Assembly: GCF_001632745.1 (NCBI RefSeq)
Contig: NZ_LQRT01000002.1
Location: 744,001-808,000, forward strand
DNA from: Aquimarina aggregata
GTDB taxonomy: Bacteria > Bacteroidota > Bacteroidia > Flavobacteriales > Flavobacteriaceae
Direction: 5' to 3'
Length of the DNA stretch: 64,000 nt
The notes under the pieces are model-generated. The model worked only from the letters and a program-made list of their open reading frames with translations, did not search any database and had not been told where the DNA came from. A program made the translations under genes and the position numbers. Below are positions 26,916 through 36,271 of this stretch, in pieces. How positions within the stretch are numbered: position 1 is the first letter of the stretch; the number at the start of each line of letters is the position of its first letter.

Positions 26916-29327
26916 CTATTTTATTGCGATTTGATGATTTGTTTCACCTTCTGCAGTTTGTATTTTGTATATATAAATTCCTCTAGTAAGATTATATCTA
27001 GTCGGGTCTAAAAGTATTTCTTTATTTTCTCCTTTACCTAAGAAACCATCATATATGGTACCTACGGTACTACCCTGAATATTATAGAGTACTACTTTTG
27101 CAGGACCACTCTTTTCTGAAGAAAATATCAAACGAGAAGTTTCTATCCTCTTTTGAGGATTTGGATAGCTAGAAACTTTAGCTGGGAATTGTTTATCCAG
27201 TTTTGCCAACACATTACTTTCTAGGGCATCTATATTTGACGTAAGAACATCTTTTTCTCTAAAAAATGATGGAAAAAAACTAAAAGCAAAAGCACTATTT
27301 ACATCTGTAAGATCCACGCCTTCTACTTCGAATAATTCCCTAAGGCTATACGTATCCTGAGAAAAATCTACATCTACCGTACTAGGATCACCAAAAGCTG
27401 CTCCAGCTTCAATACCTACGAGGGACAAAATATTACCTCCTTCATCCATAATAGAAAACACATCATTGGTAACTGTAGTATGAAAATTACCTATATAATG
27501 CCCTATTTCGTGTGCGGTAACATTACCAACAACAAGTGATACCAAATCTTCTATTGGTACCCCATCTGCTCTAGGGATATTATTTATAGAAGCTCCTGCA
27601 TTTGGATTTACATCACTTAAGACATCTAGTAATACTAAAGCTTCATCTGTAAGGCTATAGTTACCTGGATCTATAGAGTTTGCGATTCCTATGGTTCCTA
27701 TTCCTGATTCTTCAATTGTACCTCCAATAATTACTCTTCCGTAAGGTACTCCCCTAGCTTCAAGAAGTTTAGGGATTCTATCTCCTAATATTGCATTACC
27801 ATAATCACTTACAATTTCTACATTAAAATTAAAATTAATACCAGATGCTATTAAATCTCTTTGAAGGTTTTCTTTCACCACATCAGTAATATCAGCAGTA
27901 ATTCGAGTTCTATTTAACCTATTATTTTCTATACCCCAATTTTCAAGAAAATCTCCAAAAGGAGATAAAAAACGTTCTTTATCTAACTCGGGATCACCAA
28001 CAGAAACACTATCTGGCACATTAAAGAAGTCTCTTTGTTTAAAATCAGATCCTGTAAAATCTAGATAAATGATCTGTTTTTGACCTTTGTTAATTTCTAA
28101 TCCAGGCCTAGCGGCAACAATTTCGGCAGCATATATACCTATATTACCATTTATAGATATTCTATATGTTCCTGTTTCTGGAGCAATGTATGAAAGTGAA
28201 GTTTCTCCATTAAGAGGTAGTGGAGACCCCTCTACTCCTCTGTTTCCGAAACCACTTGTACCGATTGCCTGTTCTCCGTTAGGAAAAAACAATCTAGCAG
28301 TTGTATTTGATCGGGCATTAACTGCGATACCAAAAACATCTCCTTTTTTGAGTTGAAAAGAATAAAAATCAGATTCTGTCTGTCCAAAATAATTTGCTTC
28401 TACTTCATAATCTCCTTCTAAGCCAATACCTACTCCTCCACCAGAATTAAATGGTGTAACGGTAGCAGGTGTTAATTGGATCAACATATTAAAATCATAT
28501 AATCCAAAGTAATATAAACCATCTTCAGGAGCTAAAAAGTTTACCGAAGTAACAGGTGTAGGACTTACATCAAAAGTAATAATCTGTCCTGCTGCATTAT
28601 AAAGCACTGTAACGGGGTTTACTATAGAGCCTTCACTAGCAGATGCTTTAAATTCTATTAGATCTCCAGCCTTTAGATCGACCTCATAAAAATCTGTATC
28701 TCCTGATCCTGATCCCGCACTACCATGAGGACCATCTCCAAAGGTAGAAGTAGCAGTAACACTTTTAAACGGCCCATCAAAATCTAACGATGTAGCTACA
28801 GGAATAGCACCGTTATCTTCATCAACGGTAGTTATACTTGTTTCTAACTCAGGAATTGTTTGTGTTGTTAAGCCTCCAATTATATTTATTCTATTATTAT
28901 TTGAAGTACCACTACCAAAGTTAGCTATAGCTTGGGCCGAAGCTTGGGTATCATTTATACTCTGATTATCACCCTCGACCTCATTAATAACAGTCATTCT
29001 CAATTTCTTGTTAACGGTACGATCTTTAATCGCTTGAGCTTCATTATAAAAATAATTGCTCCATTCCTTATAACTTCCATTATCCCCAAAATAACTATTA
29101 AATGGGTTTACTCCTTTTGGCCAAGTTGTAGTACTTGTTGCAGTGCTTTGTTTAGAAATGGTATTCTTATTTGCGCTTTGATTATAATGTTTAATATAAG
29201 CATGTAAATCTTCGGCTGCTTTAGTCATTGCTGGATTTTGTTGTGATAACAATGTGCTTGGCGAAAAAGCGAAACAAACAACTGCTAACACAAGCATTTT
29301 GACTTGTGTAATCGTTTTAATTTCCAT
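26916..29327 (-). CDS. Secreted metzincin zinc metalloprotease with T9SS sorting domain
   Basis: This 803-residue protein has a signal peptide ('MLVLAVVCFAFSPSTLLSQQ', about residues 11-30). Two PPC-type beta domains lie in about 200-410 ('DTDFYEVDLKAGDLIEFKAS', 'ESDFYSFQLKKGDVFGIAVN'). The protease motif HEIGHYIGNFH has zinc ligands His606, His610 and His616 and catalytic Glu607; 'SIMDEGG' is the Met-turn, so it belongs to the metzincins. The last ~80 residues ('YPNPQKR...VVLYNIQGS...GIYIYKIQT') are a type A T9SS C-terminal domain. It is therefore exported across the outer membrane and probably degrades proteins outside the cell. Confidence 0.9.
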   Translation of the reverse strand: MEIKTITQVKMLVLAVVCFAFSPSTLLSQQNPAMTKAAEDLHAYIKHYNQSANKNTISKQSTATSTTTWPKGVNPFNSYFGDNGSYKEWSNYFYNEAQAIKDRTVNKKLRMTVINEVEGDNQSINDTQASAQAIANFGSGTSNNNRINIIGGLTTQTIPELETSITTVDEDNGAIPVATSLDFDGPFKSVTATSTFGDGPHGSAGSGSGDTDFYEVDLKAGDLIEFKASASEGSIVNPVTVLYNAAGQIITFDVSPTPVTSVNFLAPEDGLYYFGLYDFNMLIQLTPATVTPFNSGGGVGIGLEGDYEVEANYFGQTESDFYSFQLKKGDVFGIAVNARSNTTARLFFPNGEQAIGTSGFGNRGVEGSPLPLNGETSLSYIAPETGTYRISINGNIGIYAAEIVAARPGLEINKGQKQIIYLDFTGSDFKQRDFFNVPDSVSVGDPELDKERFLSPFGDFLENWGIENNRLNRTRITADITDVVKENLQRDLIASGINFNFNVEIVSDYGNAILGDRIPKLLEARGVPYGRVIIGGTIEESGIGTIGIANSIDPGNYSLTDEALVLLDVLSDVNPNAGASINNIPRADGVPIEDLVSLVVGNVTAHEIGHYIGNFHTTVTNDVFSIMDEGGNILSLVGIEAGAAFGDPSTVDVDFSQDTYSLRELFEVEGVDLTDVNSAFAFSFFPSFFREKDVLTSNIDALESNVLAKLDKQFPAKVSSYPNPQKRIETSRLIFSSEKSGPAKVVLYNIQGSTVGTIYDGFLGKGENKEILLDPTRYNLTRGIYIYKIQTAEGETNHQIAIK

Positions 29328-29765
29328 TAGAATAGGTTTTAAAAAATTAATATATAATTGTCCTACAGGAAACTGATCCTATAGTACCCTTGTTCAAAAG
29401 TTGGCGTATTGAACGCAATATATTTTAACTACATCAATGATCTATTTAGATCATACTAAAGGCATTACATAAAACTTAATGCATCAAGAAACATACCGAA
29501 GAGATTTTTTAAATGCTAAAAAAAACATAATTCTCTAGACTTAAAATCTACAGGTTTGCCGTATTAAATATACGTAATAAAAGGTGAAATTCCCCCCTTT
29601 AAAAAGGGGCTATTTAAATAAAAAACGGGGTATATCCCTCTTCTATTAGTCTTTTAAAGAAAATAATTTTGTTCAAGCATGTTCTACAGGTTTAAAAATA
29701 CTTAAGAACACCAACTAAATGGCTTACACCTATTTAATAGTATATTAACTCTAAAACTAAAACAA
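29328..29765. other. Divergent intergenic region with palindromes
   Basis: These 438 bases separate the protease from the PLAT-like gene and hold promoters for both. Seen here: GTTCAA-N11-TTGAAC (29392-29414); a perfect palindrome ATGATCTA-TT-TAGATCAT (29437-29454); and a CCCCTTT-AA-AAAGGGG hairpin (29594-29609). No convincing ORF was found. Confidence 0.4.
29437..29454. promoter_or_regulatory. 18-bp palindrome, candidate operator of the protease gene
   Basis: ATGATCTA and TAGATCAT are perfect complements around a TT centre, about 110 bases upstream of the protease start. A dimeric regulator could bind here; none is identified. Confidence 0.35.
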
Positions 29766-30500
29766 ATGGAGAAATTTAGTAATCTAGGGATTATAATACC
29801 CATAGTCATTGGGTTTCTTTTTTTGGGTTCTTATGAAAAAACCGATATCAATAAAGAAGACCATTTATTTAAAATAGAACAAAAAGAAGGTTACAAAAGT
29901 ACAACAAGTGCCAATGATGACCCTTTTCATATAATCGAATCGGAAATTACCAGACCTGTTGTAAAAATGCATTTTGAAAAAGACGTTCCTCAAAAAGAGG
30001 CAATGTTACAATTTGATAATGCGGTACATACATATATAACGAACAATGCCTTACAACATCAAAAAGGATTTGGTACAGAATGGGTATATCGCCTCTGGGT
30101 AAAAACAGGAACTAAGATCAATAACCAGACAACTGGGTGTAGAGGAGCTTATATTCAATTTACAACTAGTGCTGGCTCTTACAGACCTACATTTAATCAG
30201 ATGGACGATGCAGGAGATAATTTAGATGGGGGTTATGATGCTTATCTATTTGTTGCTTCTTTTCCTGATAGAGCTATAAAATGGGTCGAAGTCGATAATG
30301 GTCGATTATACCTCAAGGGAACAGATGGATGGTTTGTCGAAGAATTTATTTGCCAATTATTATCCAAAGATCAAGCCATTGCTACCACTGGATCTTCTGG
30401 TTTTTGGACACATCCTAATGTATGGTTAGATAGTGATAAAAGTACCAATTGGGATAATTTTTACTGTAGTGCCAACGAATCCGGAAGATTAAATTTCTAA
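29766..30500 (+). CDS. PLAT/LH2-like domain protein, N-terminally anchored or secreted
   Basis: The 244-residue protein has a hydrophobic N-terminus (residues 8-22) and a C-terminal region patterned like a PLAT/LH2 beta-sandwich: 'EWVYRLWVKTGTKINN', 'GAYIQFTT', 'IKWVEVDNGRLYLKGTDGWF' and 'HPNVWL'. PLAT domains bind lipids or membrane proteins, often next to lipases. It is a paralogue of the 53842 gene: both are 244 residues and share the Tyr-Arg-x5-Gly core, 'W-V-E' and 'W-F-x-E' positions and the N-x-W-L end. It stands alone; the role is unknown. Confidence 0.6.
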   Translation: MEKFSNLGIIIPIVIGFLFLGSYEKTDINKEDHLFKIEQKEGYKSTTSANDDPFHIIESEITRPVVKMHFEKDVPQKEAMLQFDNAVHTYITNNALQHQKGFGTEWVYRLWVKTGTKINNQTTGCRGAYIQFTTSAGSYRPTFNQMDDAGDNLDGGYDAYLFVASFPDRAIKWVEVDNGRLYLKGTDGWFVEEFICQLLSKDQAIATTGSSGFWTHPNVWLDSDKSTNWDNFYCSANESGRLNF

Positions 30501-30520
30501 TTAAAAAAACTATTTGAATT

Positions 30521-30642
30521 GAGGCTGTTTAAAAAGAATACCCATAACTAAATATCCCACTAAAATGAGTTGAGAATATTGATAGTCATTATATTATCTT
30601 TAACTCTACACCAAGTGAGATTTTTCTTTCTAAAGCAGCCTC
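30521..30642. mobile_element. Possible MITE-like element with imperfect terminal inverted repeats
   Basis: GAGGCTG at 30521-30527 is repeated in inverse at 30636-30642 (CAGCCTC), and the similarity continues inward for about 12 more bases with mismatches. The 122-base interior has no ORF. Such termini resemble IS or MITE ends, but no clear target-site duplication is visible. Confidence 0.3.
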
Positions 30643-30750
30643 TTTAGCTTACATAAATTATTTATCCTTTCTATAAGTCTATTTTAGGTTTAAAAATGTA
30701 ACATTTTTTGTGATTCTACTTCTAATACATATGTATTTAGATAATACACT

Positions 30751-32103
30751 ATGAAAAGAGCAGTAGTCATTGCAATTATAATATACATCATTACTTGGGG
30801 GATTGTATTTGTTGTACCTCTTCTATTCGCTTTAGGCACTGATATTTCCTTTAAAGCAGTACTTAAGAACCTTATTGAAGCCTTAGCTTATACTTCTTTC
30901 TTAATCAGCATTCATGTACTTTTCATTGTCCTGTGCGTTCTTTTTTTACTTATTCGATATTTCAAGAGACTCTATTATAAAAAAGGAATACACATTATGG
31001 GAAAAAGAGTCTTATATAGTGTTATAATTCCGATTTTTGTTATTGTTTGTCTTTACAAAATTATAGTTTATACTAACAGCTCAGAAGATTTTATTTATCA
31101 ATGGGATCATAGTATCGAAAACACTAATGAACACTCTAAAAACTTATATAAAAATGACGGTAAACATAGAGGAATGAGTGTTTTTGGCTGGAAACCTGAT
31201 AATACCGAAGCCATTGCCTCATTGGTTAAAAATAATATAGAATGGGTAGCAGTCATACCTTTTATTTCTCAAAAAGATAACAATACCACAAAAATAAGTA
31301 TGCCAGATAGTATTGGTCAATGGTCTAAAAGAGATTCAACTTTTATCAATACTATTCAACAACTACAAAACAAAGGAATTCATGTGCAATTAAAACCTCA
31401 CCTTTGGGTAATCGATGGATGGCGATCAGAAATTGACTTTTCATCTGATTCGGATTGGAAAATTTGGTTTGAAAGATATCGTAAAAACATGCTACACTAT
31501 GCACATATGGCAGAGAAAAGCGGCGCATCACTATTTTGTATTGGTACCGAGTTAAAATCTTCGTTAGAACGGCAACCAAGGCAATGGAAAGCTTTAGTCA
31601 AAGAAATAAAAGCTATCTATTCTGGTAAATTGACTTATGCTGCAAATTGGGATGGAGAATATGAGATCATTGACTTTTGGTCAGATCTTGATTATATAGG
31701 TATACAGGCTTATTTTCCGTTAACGCAAAAAGTAAATCCTGATTTAGCATCTATAAAAAAAGGGTGGAATACACATATCAAGACACTAGAGAATTTATCT
31801 AGAAACCATCAAAGACCTATTCTGTTTACCGAAGTAGGTTATAAAAGTGAAACATCTGCCACAATAAAACCATGGGAATGGGGGTCTTATTTTAGTATAC
31901 TGTACCAAAAAAAATCTGACCGTACACAACAACTAGCCTATCAAGCCTTATTTGAATCTTTGTGGAATAAAGAATGGTTCGCCGGAACATATATTTGGGA
32001 GTGGGATACTCGAACGACAAAAGAAAGCGCACCAAAAAGTCTTAATTTCTCACCTAGATTTAAACCTGCCCAAAACACTATTGCAAAATGGTACAGTAAA
32101 TAA
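30751..32103 (+). CDS. Membrane-anchored glycoside hydrolase, GH113-like
   Basis: The 450-residue protein has three hydrophobic segments (about 4-28, 46-70 and 86-107) and then a (beta/alpha)8 domain starting 'RGMSVFGWKPDN'. Probable catalytic residues are Glu267 in 'CIGTELKS' (acid/base) and Glu361 in 'FTEVGYKS' (nucleophile), as in GH113 beta-mannanase-like enzymes. The membrane anchor is unusual and would hold the domain on the periplasmic face. Substrate is not certain. It ends 6 bases from the convergent CMD-family gene. Confidence 0.75.
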   Translation: MKRAVVIAIIIYIITWGIVFVVPLLFALGTDISFKAVLKNLIEALAYTSFLISIHVLFIVLCVLFLLIRYFKRLYYKKGIHIMGKRVLYSVIIPIFVIVCLYKIIVYTNSSEDFIYQWDHSIENTNEHSKNLYKNDGKHRGMSVFGWKPDNTEAIASLVKNNIEWVAVIPFISQKDNNTTKISMPDSIGQWSKRDSTFINTIQQLQNKGIHVQLKPHLWVIDGWRSEIDFSSDSDWKIWFERYRKNMLHYAHMAEKSGASLFCIGTELKSSLERQPRQWKALVKEIKAIYSGKLTYAANWDGEYEIIDFWSDLDYIGIQAYFPLTQKVNPDLASIKKGWNTHIKTLENLSRNHQRPILFTEVGYKSETSATIKPWEWGSYFSILYQKKSDRTQQLAYQALFESLWNKEWFAGTYIWEWDTRTTKESAPKSLNFSPRFKPAQNTIAKWYSK

Positions 32104-32109
32104 TATATA

Positions 32110-32688
32110 TCAGGACAGTTCTTTTTTAGACAAAGCATCAATAAAACCTTTATCTATCGTAATTTTCGTTGCATCAGCAAGATGACTATAAAAAACTGCC
32201 ATACCGGACATTGCAATGATTTCAAGGATTTCTGATTTAGAATACCCTAAATCTTTAAGCTTTGTAAAATCTGCTTCACTACTAGATTTAGAGTCTTTTG
32301 CAAGTTTCACTGCAAAATCTATGGCTGCTTTGTCTTTAGGATTATCATCTTCTGGTAACGTATACGTATTCACTAAAGCATCTATTTGTTCAGGTACCGC
32401 ACCCATACTAGAACAAAACACATGATGCGCTGCTTCACAATAGTCACAATGTCTATATGAAGACACAGCTATCATAATCATTTCTTTGACTTTTCGGTCG
32501 AGTTCGCCACTTCCTAATATAAATTTCATTGGTGGTACAATACCCTGTAATGCCATCGGTGAGTCTCCCCATACTTGAAAAAAATGTGGAACAAATGGAG
32601 CTCCCAGTTCTTCTTTAACAGTTTCAAAAGTCTTTTCTAATTCGGGAGTTGTAATTGGATCATCAATAATTGAACTTATTGTTTTCAT
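32110..32688 (-). CDS. Carboxymuconolactone decarboxylase/AhpD-like protein
   Basis: This 192-residue all-helical protein has the AhpD-type redox motif, Cys81-x2-Cys84-x3-His88 in 'RHCDYCEAAHH', at the expected place between two helices. Family members reduce peroxides or act on lactones. No partner peroxiredoxin is nearby, so the substrate is unknown. It has no signal peptide and is monocistronic. Confidence 0.87.
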   Translation of the reverse strand: MKTISSIIDDPITTPELEKTFETVKEELGAPFVPHFFQVWGDSPMALQGIVPPMKFILGSGELDRKVKEMIMIAVSSYRHCDYCEAAHHVFCSSMGAVPEQIDALVNTYTLPEDDNPKDKAAIDFAVKLAKDSKSSSEADFTKLKDLGYSKSEILEIIAMSGMAVFYSHLADATKITIDKGFIDALSKKELS

Positions 32689-32876
32689 TGTATCATATTT
32701 TTAAGTTGGTGTTATCAAGTTACTAAATGATCTCGACAATGTCACTATGGATGAAAAAAAAATAAAAGAAATAGATGCAATACTCAAAAGGTTTCTAGTT
32801 TATGATACTAGGATAATATTTATATCTTTAATCCGTAATACTATTCTATTTTTAGAACTTAAAGTTATACTCAATC

Positions 32877-33962
32877 ATGAATCGTAAGTTGAAACAATAC
32901 CTGCAGCTTTTATGGCAATCTGTACTTTTTTGGTCTGTGGTAATGGGGTTATTTTCAATATTTAGATATTATGGTATTGAGGAAGAAGAAGGATTTCAGG
33001 TTATAACAGAGTATAGTGGTCTGCAAGGAACTTTACGAGCTTTACTGGGGTTTACTAGTATCGGTACTTTAATAGGTTTTTTGTACGCTACCATAGATTT
33101 TGTTTTTGATCGTTTTGCTTCCAATAGAATATCCCTTGTATATGATTTGATAATTAGGACTTTCTTTTACTTTATCACCACTATTGCTGTATTTACAGTT
33201 ATTATGGATTTGTTTTCTAGTATTTATGACATCAATCTAAATACTGAAGCTGGTTGGTGGAGAGAAAACAAATCATTTTGGGCAACGATATTATATATTG
33301 TTTTTGTTTCTTTTATTTTTTCCTTTATCAAAATCGCTACAGAGAAGTTTGGAAAAGGCGTTTTTCTTAAAATGCTTATGGGTAAATACAAGCAGCCACA
33401 AGAAGAAAAACGAATTTTTATGTTTTTGGATTTAAAAGACTCTACTACCATTGCAGAAAATCTTGGGCATTTCAAATACAGTCAATTTATACAAGATTGC
33501 TTTTATGACCTTAATGAAGTAGTTCCTAAATACGATGCCGAAATTTATCAGTATGTAGGTGATGAAGCGGTTTTAAGTTGGCCTTACAAAAAGGGACTTG
33601 CTAACAATAATTGTGTGGATCTATTTTTTGCTTTTCAACAAAAGAAACATAAGAAATCCGAGTATTATCTTGATAAGTATGGTGTTATCCCAGAGTTTAA
33701 AGCAGGATTACATGGTGGAGAATTGATGGTTACTGAAGTTGGAGTCATAAAAAAAGAAATTGCTTATCACGGAGACGTGATAAATACTTCTGCGCGTATT
33801 CAAGCCGAATGTAACACCTATAAAGTGTTACTCTTAATTTCAGAGAAACTATTACAGGATCTAAAAATAAACACTCATTTAACTTCTAAATTCTTGGGAA
33901 GTGTTTTACTTAAAGGAAAGCAAGAGAAAGTGAATATTCACACTATTAACAAGGTTCGTTAA
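32877..33962 (+). CDS. Membrane class III adenylate/guanylate cyclase, copy 1
   Basis: The 361-residue protein has four hydrophobic segments (about 13-30, 58-78, 92-113 and 135-153) and a C-terminal class III cyclase domain. The metal-binding aspartates are Asp185 in 'FLDLKDST' and Asp229 in 'YVGDEAV'; the transition-state residues Asn303 and Arg307 are in 'INTSARIQ'. All key residues are visible, so it should make cAMP or cGMP. It is followed 181 bases later by a near-identical paralogue of exactly the same length. No cyclic-nucleotide receptor is seen in the window. Confidence 0.87.
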   Translation: MNRKLKQYLQLLWQSVLFWSVVMGLFSIFRYYGIEEEEGFQVITEYSGLQGTLRALLGFTSIGTLIGFLYATIDFVFDRFASNRISLVYDLIIRTFFYFITTIAVFTVIMDLFSSIYDINLNTEAGWWRENKSFWATILYIVFVSFIFSFIKIATEKFGKGVFLKMLMGKYKQPQEEKRIFMFLDLKDSTTIAENLGHFKYSQFIQDCFYDLNEVVPKYDAEIYQYVGDEAVLSWPYKKGLANNNCVDLFFAFQQKKHKKSEYYLDKYGVIPEFKAGLHGGELMVTEVGVIKKEIAYHGDVINTSARIQAECNTYKVLLLISEKLLQDLKINTHLTSKFLGSVLLKGKQEKVNIHTINKVR

Positions 33963-34143
33963 TACTTTCAAAAAGAACAAATAGCTATTAAAATTCAATG
34001 TTTTACACAATTAAAAACTCTTTTAAAAAATAAAATGTAAATAAAAAAGTAGGGGATTTTTCCGTTTGTTTGTTTTAGGTATAGAAAGCATCTGATAATC
34101 ATTTGATTCGATGTCAATGTAAATCAATTAAAGCTATACTATT

Positions 34144-35229
34144 ATGAATCGCAAGTTGAAACAATATACACAGCTACTATCGCAATCAGTTCTTTTTTGG
34201 TCTGTAGCCATGGGATTATATTCGATATTAAGATACTACGGAATAGATGAAGAAGATCATTTTACTGTTGTTACCTCATATAGTGGCACTCTAGGAATAT
34301 TATATTCTTTATTAAAATTAACTAGTATCGGTATACTAATCGGTGCTTTATACACTACTATAGACTTTATTTTTGATGCATTTGCCGCCCGAAGAATATC
34401 TCTTACCAATGATGTGGTTATTAGAACTTTATTTCATTTCATGACTACAATCTTTGTTTTTACCATGGTAACAGATGTATTCTCGGATTTCAACAACACC
34501 AATGTAAACACAGATTCTGGATGGTGGGCACAAAACAAATCATTTTGGACAGCTATTTTATATATTGTAGTAGCTTCATTTGTGTTTTCTTTTATTAAGA
34601 TGGCAAATGAAAAATTTGGAAAAGGTACATTTCTTAAACTATTACTAGGAAAATATAAAACTCCGCAAGAAGAAAAAAGAATATTTATGTTCTTAGATTT
34701 AAAAGACTCTACTGCTATTGCAGAAAACTTAGGACATTATAAATACAGTGAATTTATACAAGATTGTTTTTATGATCTTAATGCTGTAGTACCAAAATTT
34801 AATGCTGAGATTTATCAATATGTAGGTGACGAAGTTGTACTGAGCTGGCCCTATAAAAAAGGATTAGCCAATAATAATTGTATTGATTTATTTTTTGCTT
34901 TTCAACAGAAAAAACAACGTAAATCAGAGTATTATCAAAATAAATATGGTGTAATTCCAGAATTTAAAGCGGGACTTCATGGAGGTAAGTTAATGGTAAC
35001 AGAAGTAGGTGTGATTAAGAAAGAAATTGCATACCATGGTGATGTGATTAATACCTCTGCTCGCATACAAGGCGAATGTAACACCTATAAAGTTCCTTTT
35101 TTAATATCAGAAAAGATAATGCAGGATCTAAAAGTGAGCGCACATATAACGTCGCAATTTTTAGGTAGTGTTTTACTTAAAGGAAAACAAGAAAAAGTAG
35201 GTATTCATGCTATAAATCAAATAGCCTAG
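34144..35229 (+). CDS. Membrane class III adenylate/guanylate cyclase, copy 2
   Basis: This is the tandem paralogue of the preceding gene, 361 residues with the same four membrane segments and cyclase domain ('FLDLKDSTAIAENLGH', 'YVGDEVVLSW', 'INTSARIQGECN'). The cyclase half is much more alike than the membrane half ('ITEYSGLQGTLRALLGFTS' in copy 1 against 'VTSYSGTLGILYSLLKLTS' here), which suggests duplication followed by divergence of the sensing part. Both could pair as heterodimers. Confidence 0.87.
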   Translation: MNRKLKQYTQLLSQSVLFWSVAMGLYSILRYYGIDEEDHFTVVTSYSGTLGILYSLLKLTSIGILIGALYTTIDFIFDAFAARRISLTNDVVIRTLFHFMTTIFVFTMVTDVFSDFNNTNVNTDSGWWAQNKSFWTAILYIVVASFVFSFIKMANEKFGKGTFLKLLLGKYKTPQEEKRIFMFLDLKDSTAIAENLGHYKYSEFIQDCFYDLNAVVPKFNAEIYQYVGDEVVLSWPYKKGLANNNCIDLFFAFQQKKQRKSEYYQNKYGVIPEFKAGLHGGKLMVTEVGVIKKEIAYHGDVINTSARIQGECNTYKVPFLISEKIMQDLKVSAHITSQFLGSVLLKGKQEKVGIHAINQIA

Positions 35230-35233
35230 ATTA

Positions 35234-35623
35234 TTACAATGCATCTAAATATACCCAATACCCCTGCTCTTTTACAAATTTGGAATGTTCCTCGATCATT
35301 TGCAAACTACCATTTTCATAATACAATGCTTTAAAATGAACAGTTCCTTCTGTATCATTTGATTTTCCTAAAGTAGTTCTTACCACTTCTAACTTAACCC
35401 ATTGTACTGATTTGGCCCATCGTACAATTGATTTCTTTTCTTTAGACGAAGGTCTAGTAGAAGAATGATGACTTTGCATAAGATAATCCCCATTAGCCAA
35501 AACAAAAGCGCTGTAACGCGAACGCATTAAATTCTCTGCAGTAGTTACTGTTGAAATATCTTGATGTATTGTACCACAACATGAATCATACGAGAAAGAC
35601 CTACCGCAATAACAATTACTCAT
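35234..35623 (-). CDS. YchJ family protein with N-terminal SEC-C-like zinc motif
   Basis: This 129-residue protein begins with a short cysteine motif ('CYCGRSFSYDSCC') and then 'LMRSRYSAFVLANGDYLMQS', the signature of the YchJ/UPF0225 family with an NTF2-like fold. The molecular role is unknown. Its ATG lies inside the last codons of the upstream small basic protein gene, so the two are coupled. Confidence 0.87.
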   Translation of the reverse strand: MSNCYCGRSFSYDSCCGTIHQDISTVTTAENLMRSRYSAFVLANGDYLMQSHHSSTRPSSKEKKSIVRWAKSVQWVKLEVVRTTLGKSNDTEGTVHFKALYYENGSLQMIEEHSKFVKEQGYWVYLDAL

Positions 35624-35786
35624 TAGAAGCAGTTTTATCTTGTTGTTGATTCATTTTTTGCACTAGTTCTTTTAAGCGAGCTGCCCTAGTCTCTTTTTCT
35701 TTTCGTAGCTTATTCTTTTTACGATTCATCAACTTAGCATGTTTGGCTTTGTTCTGCGTATTTTTTTCTTTTCCTTTTTTAGCCAT
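35616..35786 (-). CDS. Small very basic protein (56 residues)
   Basis: This minus-strand gene starts at 35786 with 'MAKKGKEKNTQNKAKHAKL' and is packed with Lys and Arg. It is probably an RNA- or ribosome-associated small protein, but no domain is recognised. Its last 8 bases overlap the YchJ start (ATGAGTAA). A TATATTTG sequence just upstream could give a very short or leaderless transcript. Confidence 0.6.
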   Translation of the reverse strand: MAKKGKEKNTQNKAKHAKLMNRKKNKLRKEKETRAARLKELVQKMNQQQDKTASNE

Positions 35787-35801
35787 ATGCAAATATATCT
35801 A

Positions 35802-35984
35802 TTAATAATGCCTAAAAGACATCAGTTGAATTTTTACTTCTTTCATAGATTTTTTGGTCAACATATAATCTTGTCCCATTAAATTAATTTTGCATTGATT
35901 GTCTATCTCACAAATTGCTGATATGTGACTTGGATTGATGTAGTGTATCTTTTCATCTTTGTCTATAATTTCCATAAGTTCCAT
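35802..35984 (-). CDS. Small hypothetical protein (~60 residues)
   Basis: The frame gives 'MELMEIIDKDEKIHYINPSH' and a beta-rich remainder ending 'KSMKEVKIQLMSFRHY', a fold pattern reminiscent of small FlbD/YlzI-like proteins. The longer frame reaches 36020, but the start at 35984 avoids an unlikely N-terminal extension. Weakly supported but coding-like. Confidence 0.4.
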   Translation of the reverse strand: MELMEIIDKDEKIHYINPSHISAICEIDNQCKINLMGQDYMLTKKSMKEVKIQLMSFRHY

Positions 35985-36068
35985 AATAAGTGCTGTTTTA
36001 AGGTTTGTATTTGTATACAATTAAGATAAGAAATACTCCTTAAATTTCCTATAAGAATTCATATGTGA

Positions 36069-36235
36069 TTATTCTTCTCCAAATACATATTTACGAATGA
36101 TCTTTTGGGTAGCCGGTCTTAGCACTTTACCATTTGTTGGATGTTTTCCACCTTTAGTAAAAAACTCAATCTTACCTCCTGTTTTATCATACCAAAATAA
36201 TGCTTTTCCTTCCTTAAAGAATAGTAATAAATAAA
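36069..36235 (-). pseudogene. Orphan C-terminal coding fragment
   Basis: The minus-strand frame 'ALFWYDKTGGKIEFFTKG...RPATQKIIRKYVFGEE' reads like the end of a real protein. In the direction of transcription it is preceded by a strong terminator (36236-36271), so the frame's upstream part is probably not coding. It looks like a remnant. I cannot name its parent family. Confidence 0.35.
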
Positions 36236-36271
36236 AAACACCCTCCACTACCAGAGTAGTCAAGGGTGTTT
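36236..36271 (-). terminator. Strong minus-strand hairpin with T-run
   Basis: A 9-bp outer stem (AAACACCCT with AGGGTGTTT) encloses a 5-bp inner stem (ACTAC/GTAGT) with a CAGA loop; on the minus strand it is followed by TTTTTTATTTATTA. What it terminates is unclear: no intact minus-strand gene lies immediately before it, only an 8-bp inverted repeat at 36272-36301. Confidence 0.65.

Noticed and set aside
29594..29609. CCCCTTT-AA-AAAGGGG as a terminator
   Set aside because: It lies in a divergent promoter region with no gene ending nearby and no T-run on either side.
32747..32887. 46-codon plus-strand ORF before the first cyclase
   Set aside because: It overlaps the cyclase start in another frame, has no pattern, and is probably chance.
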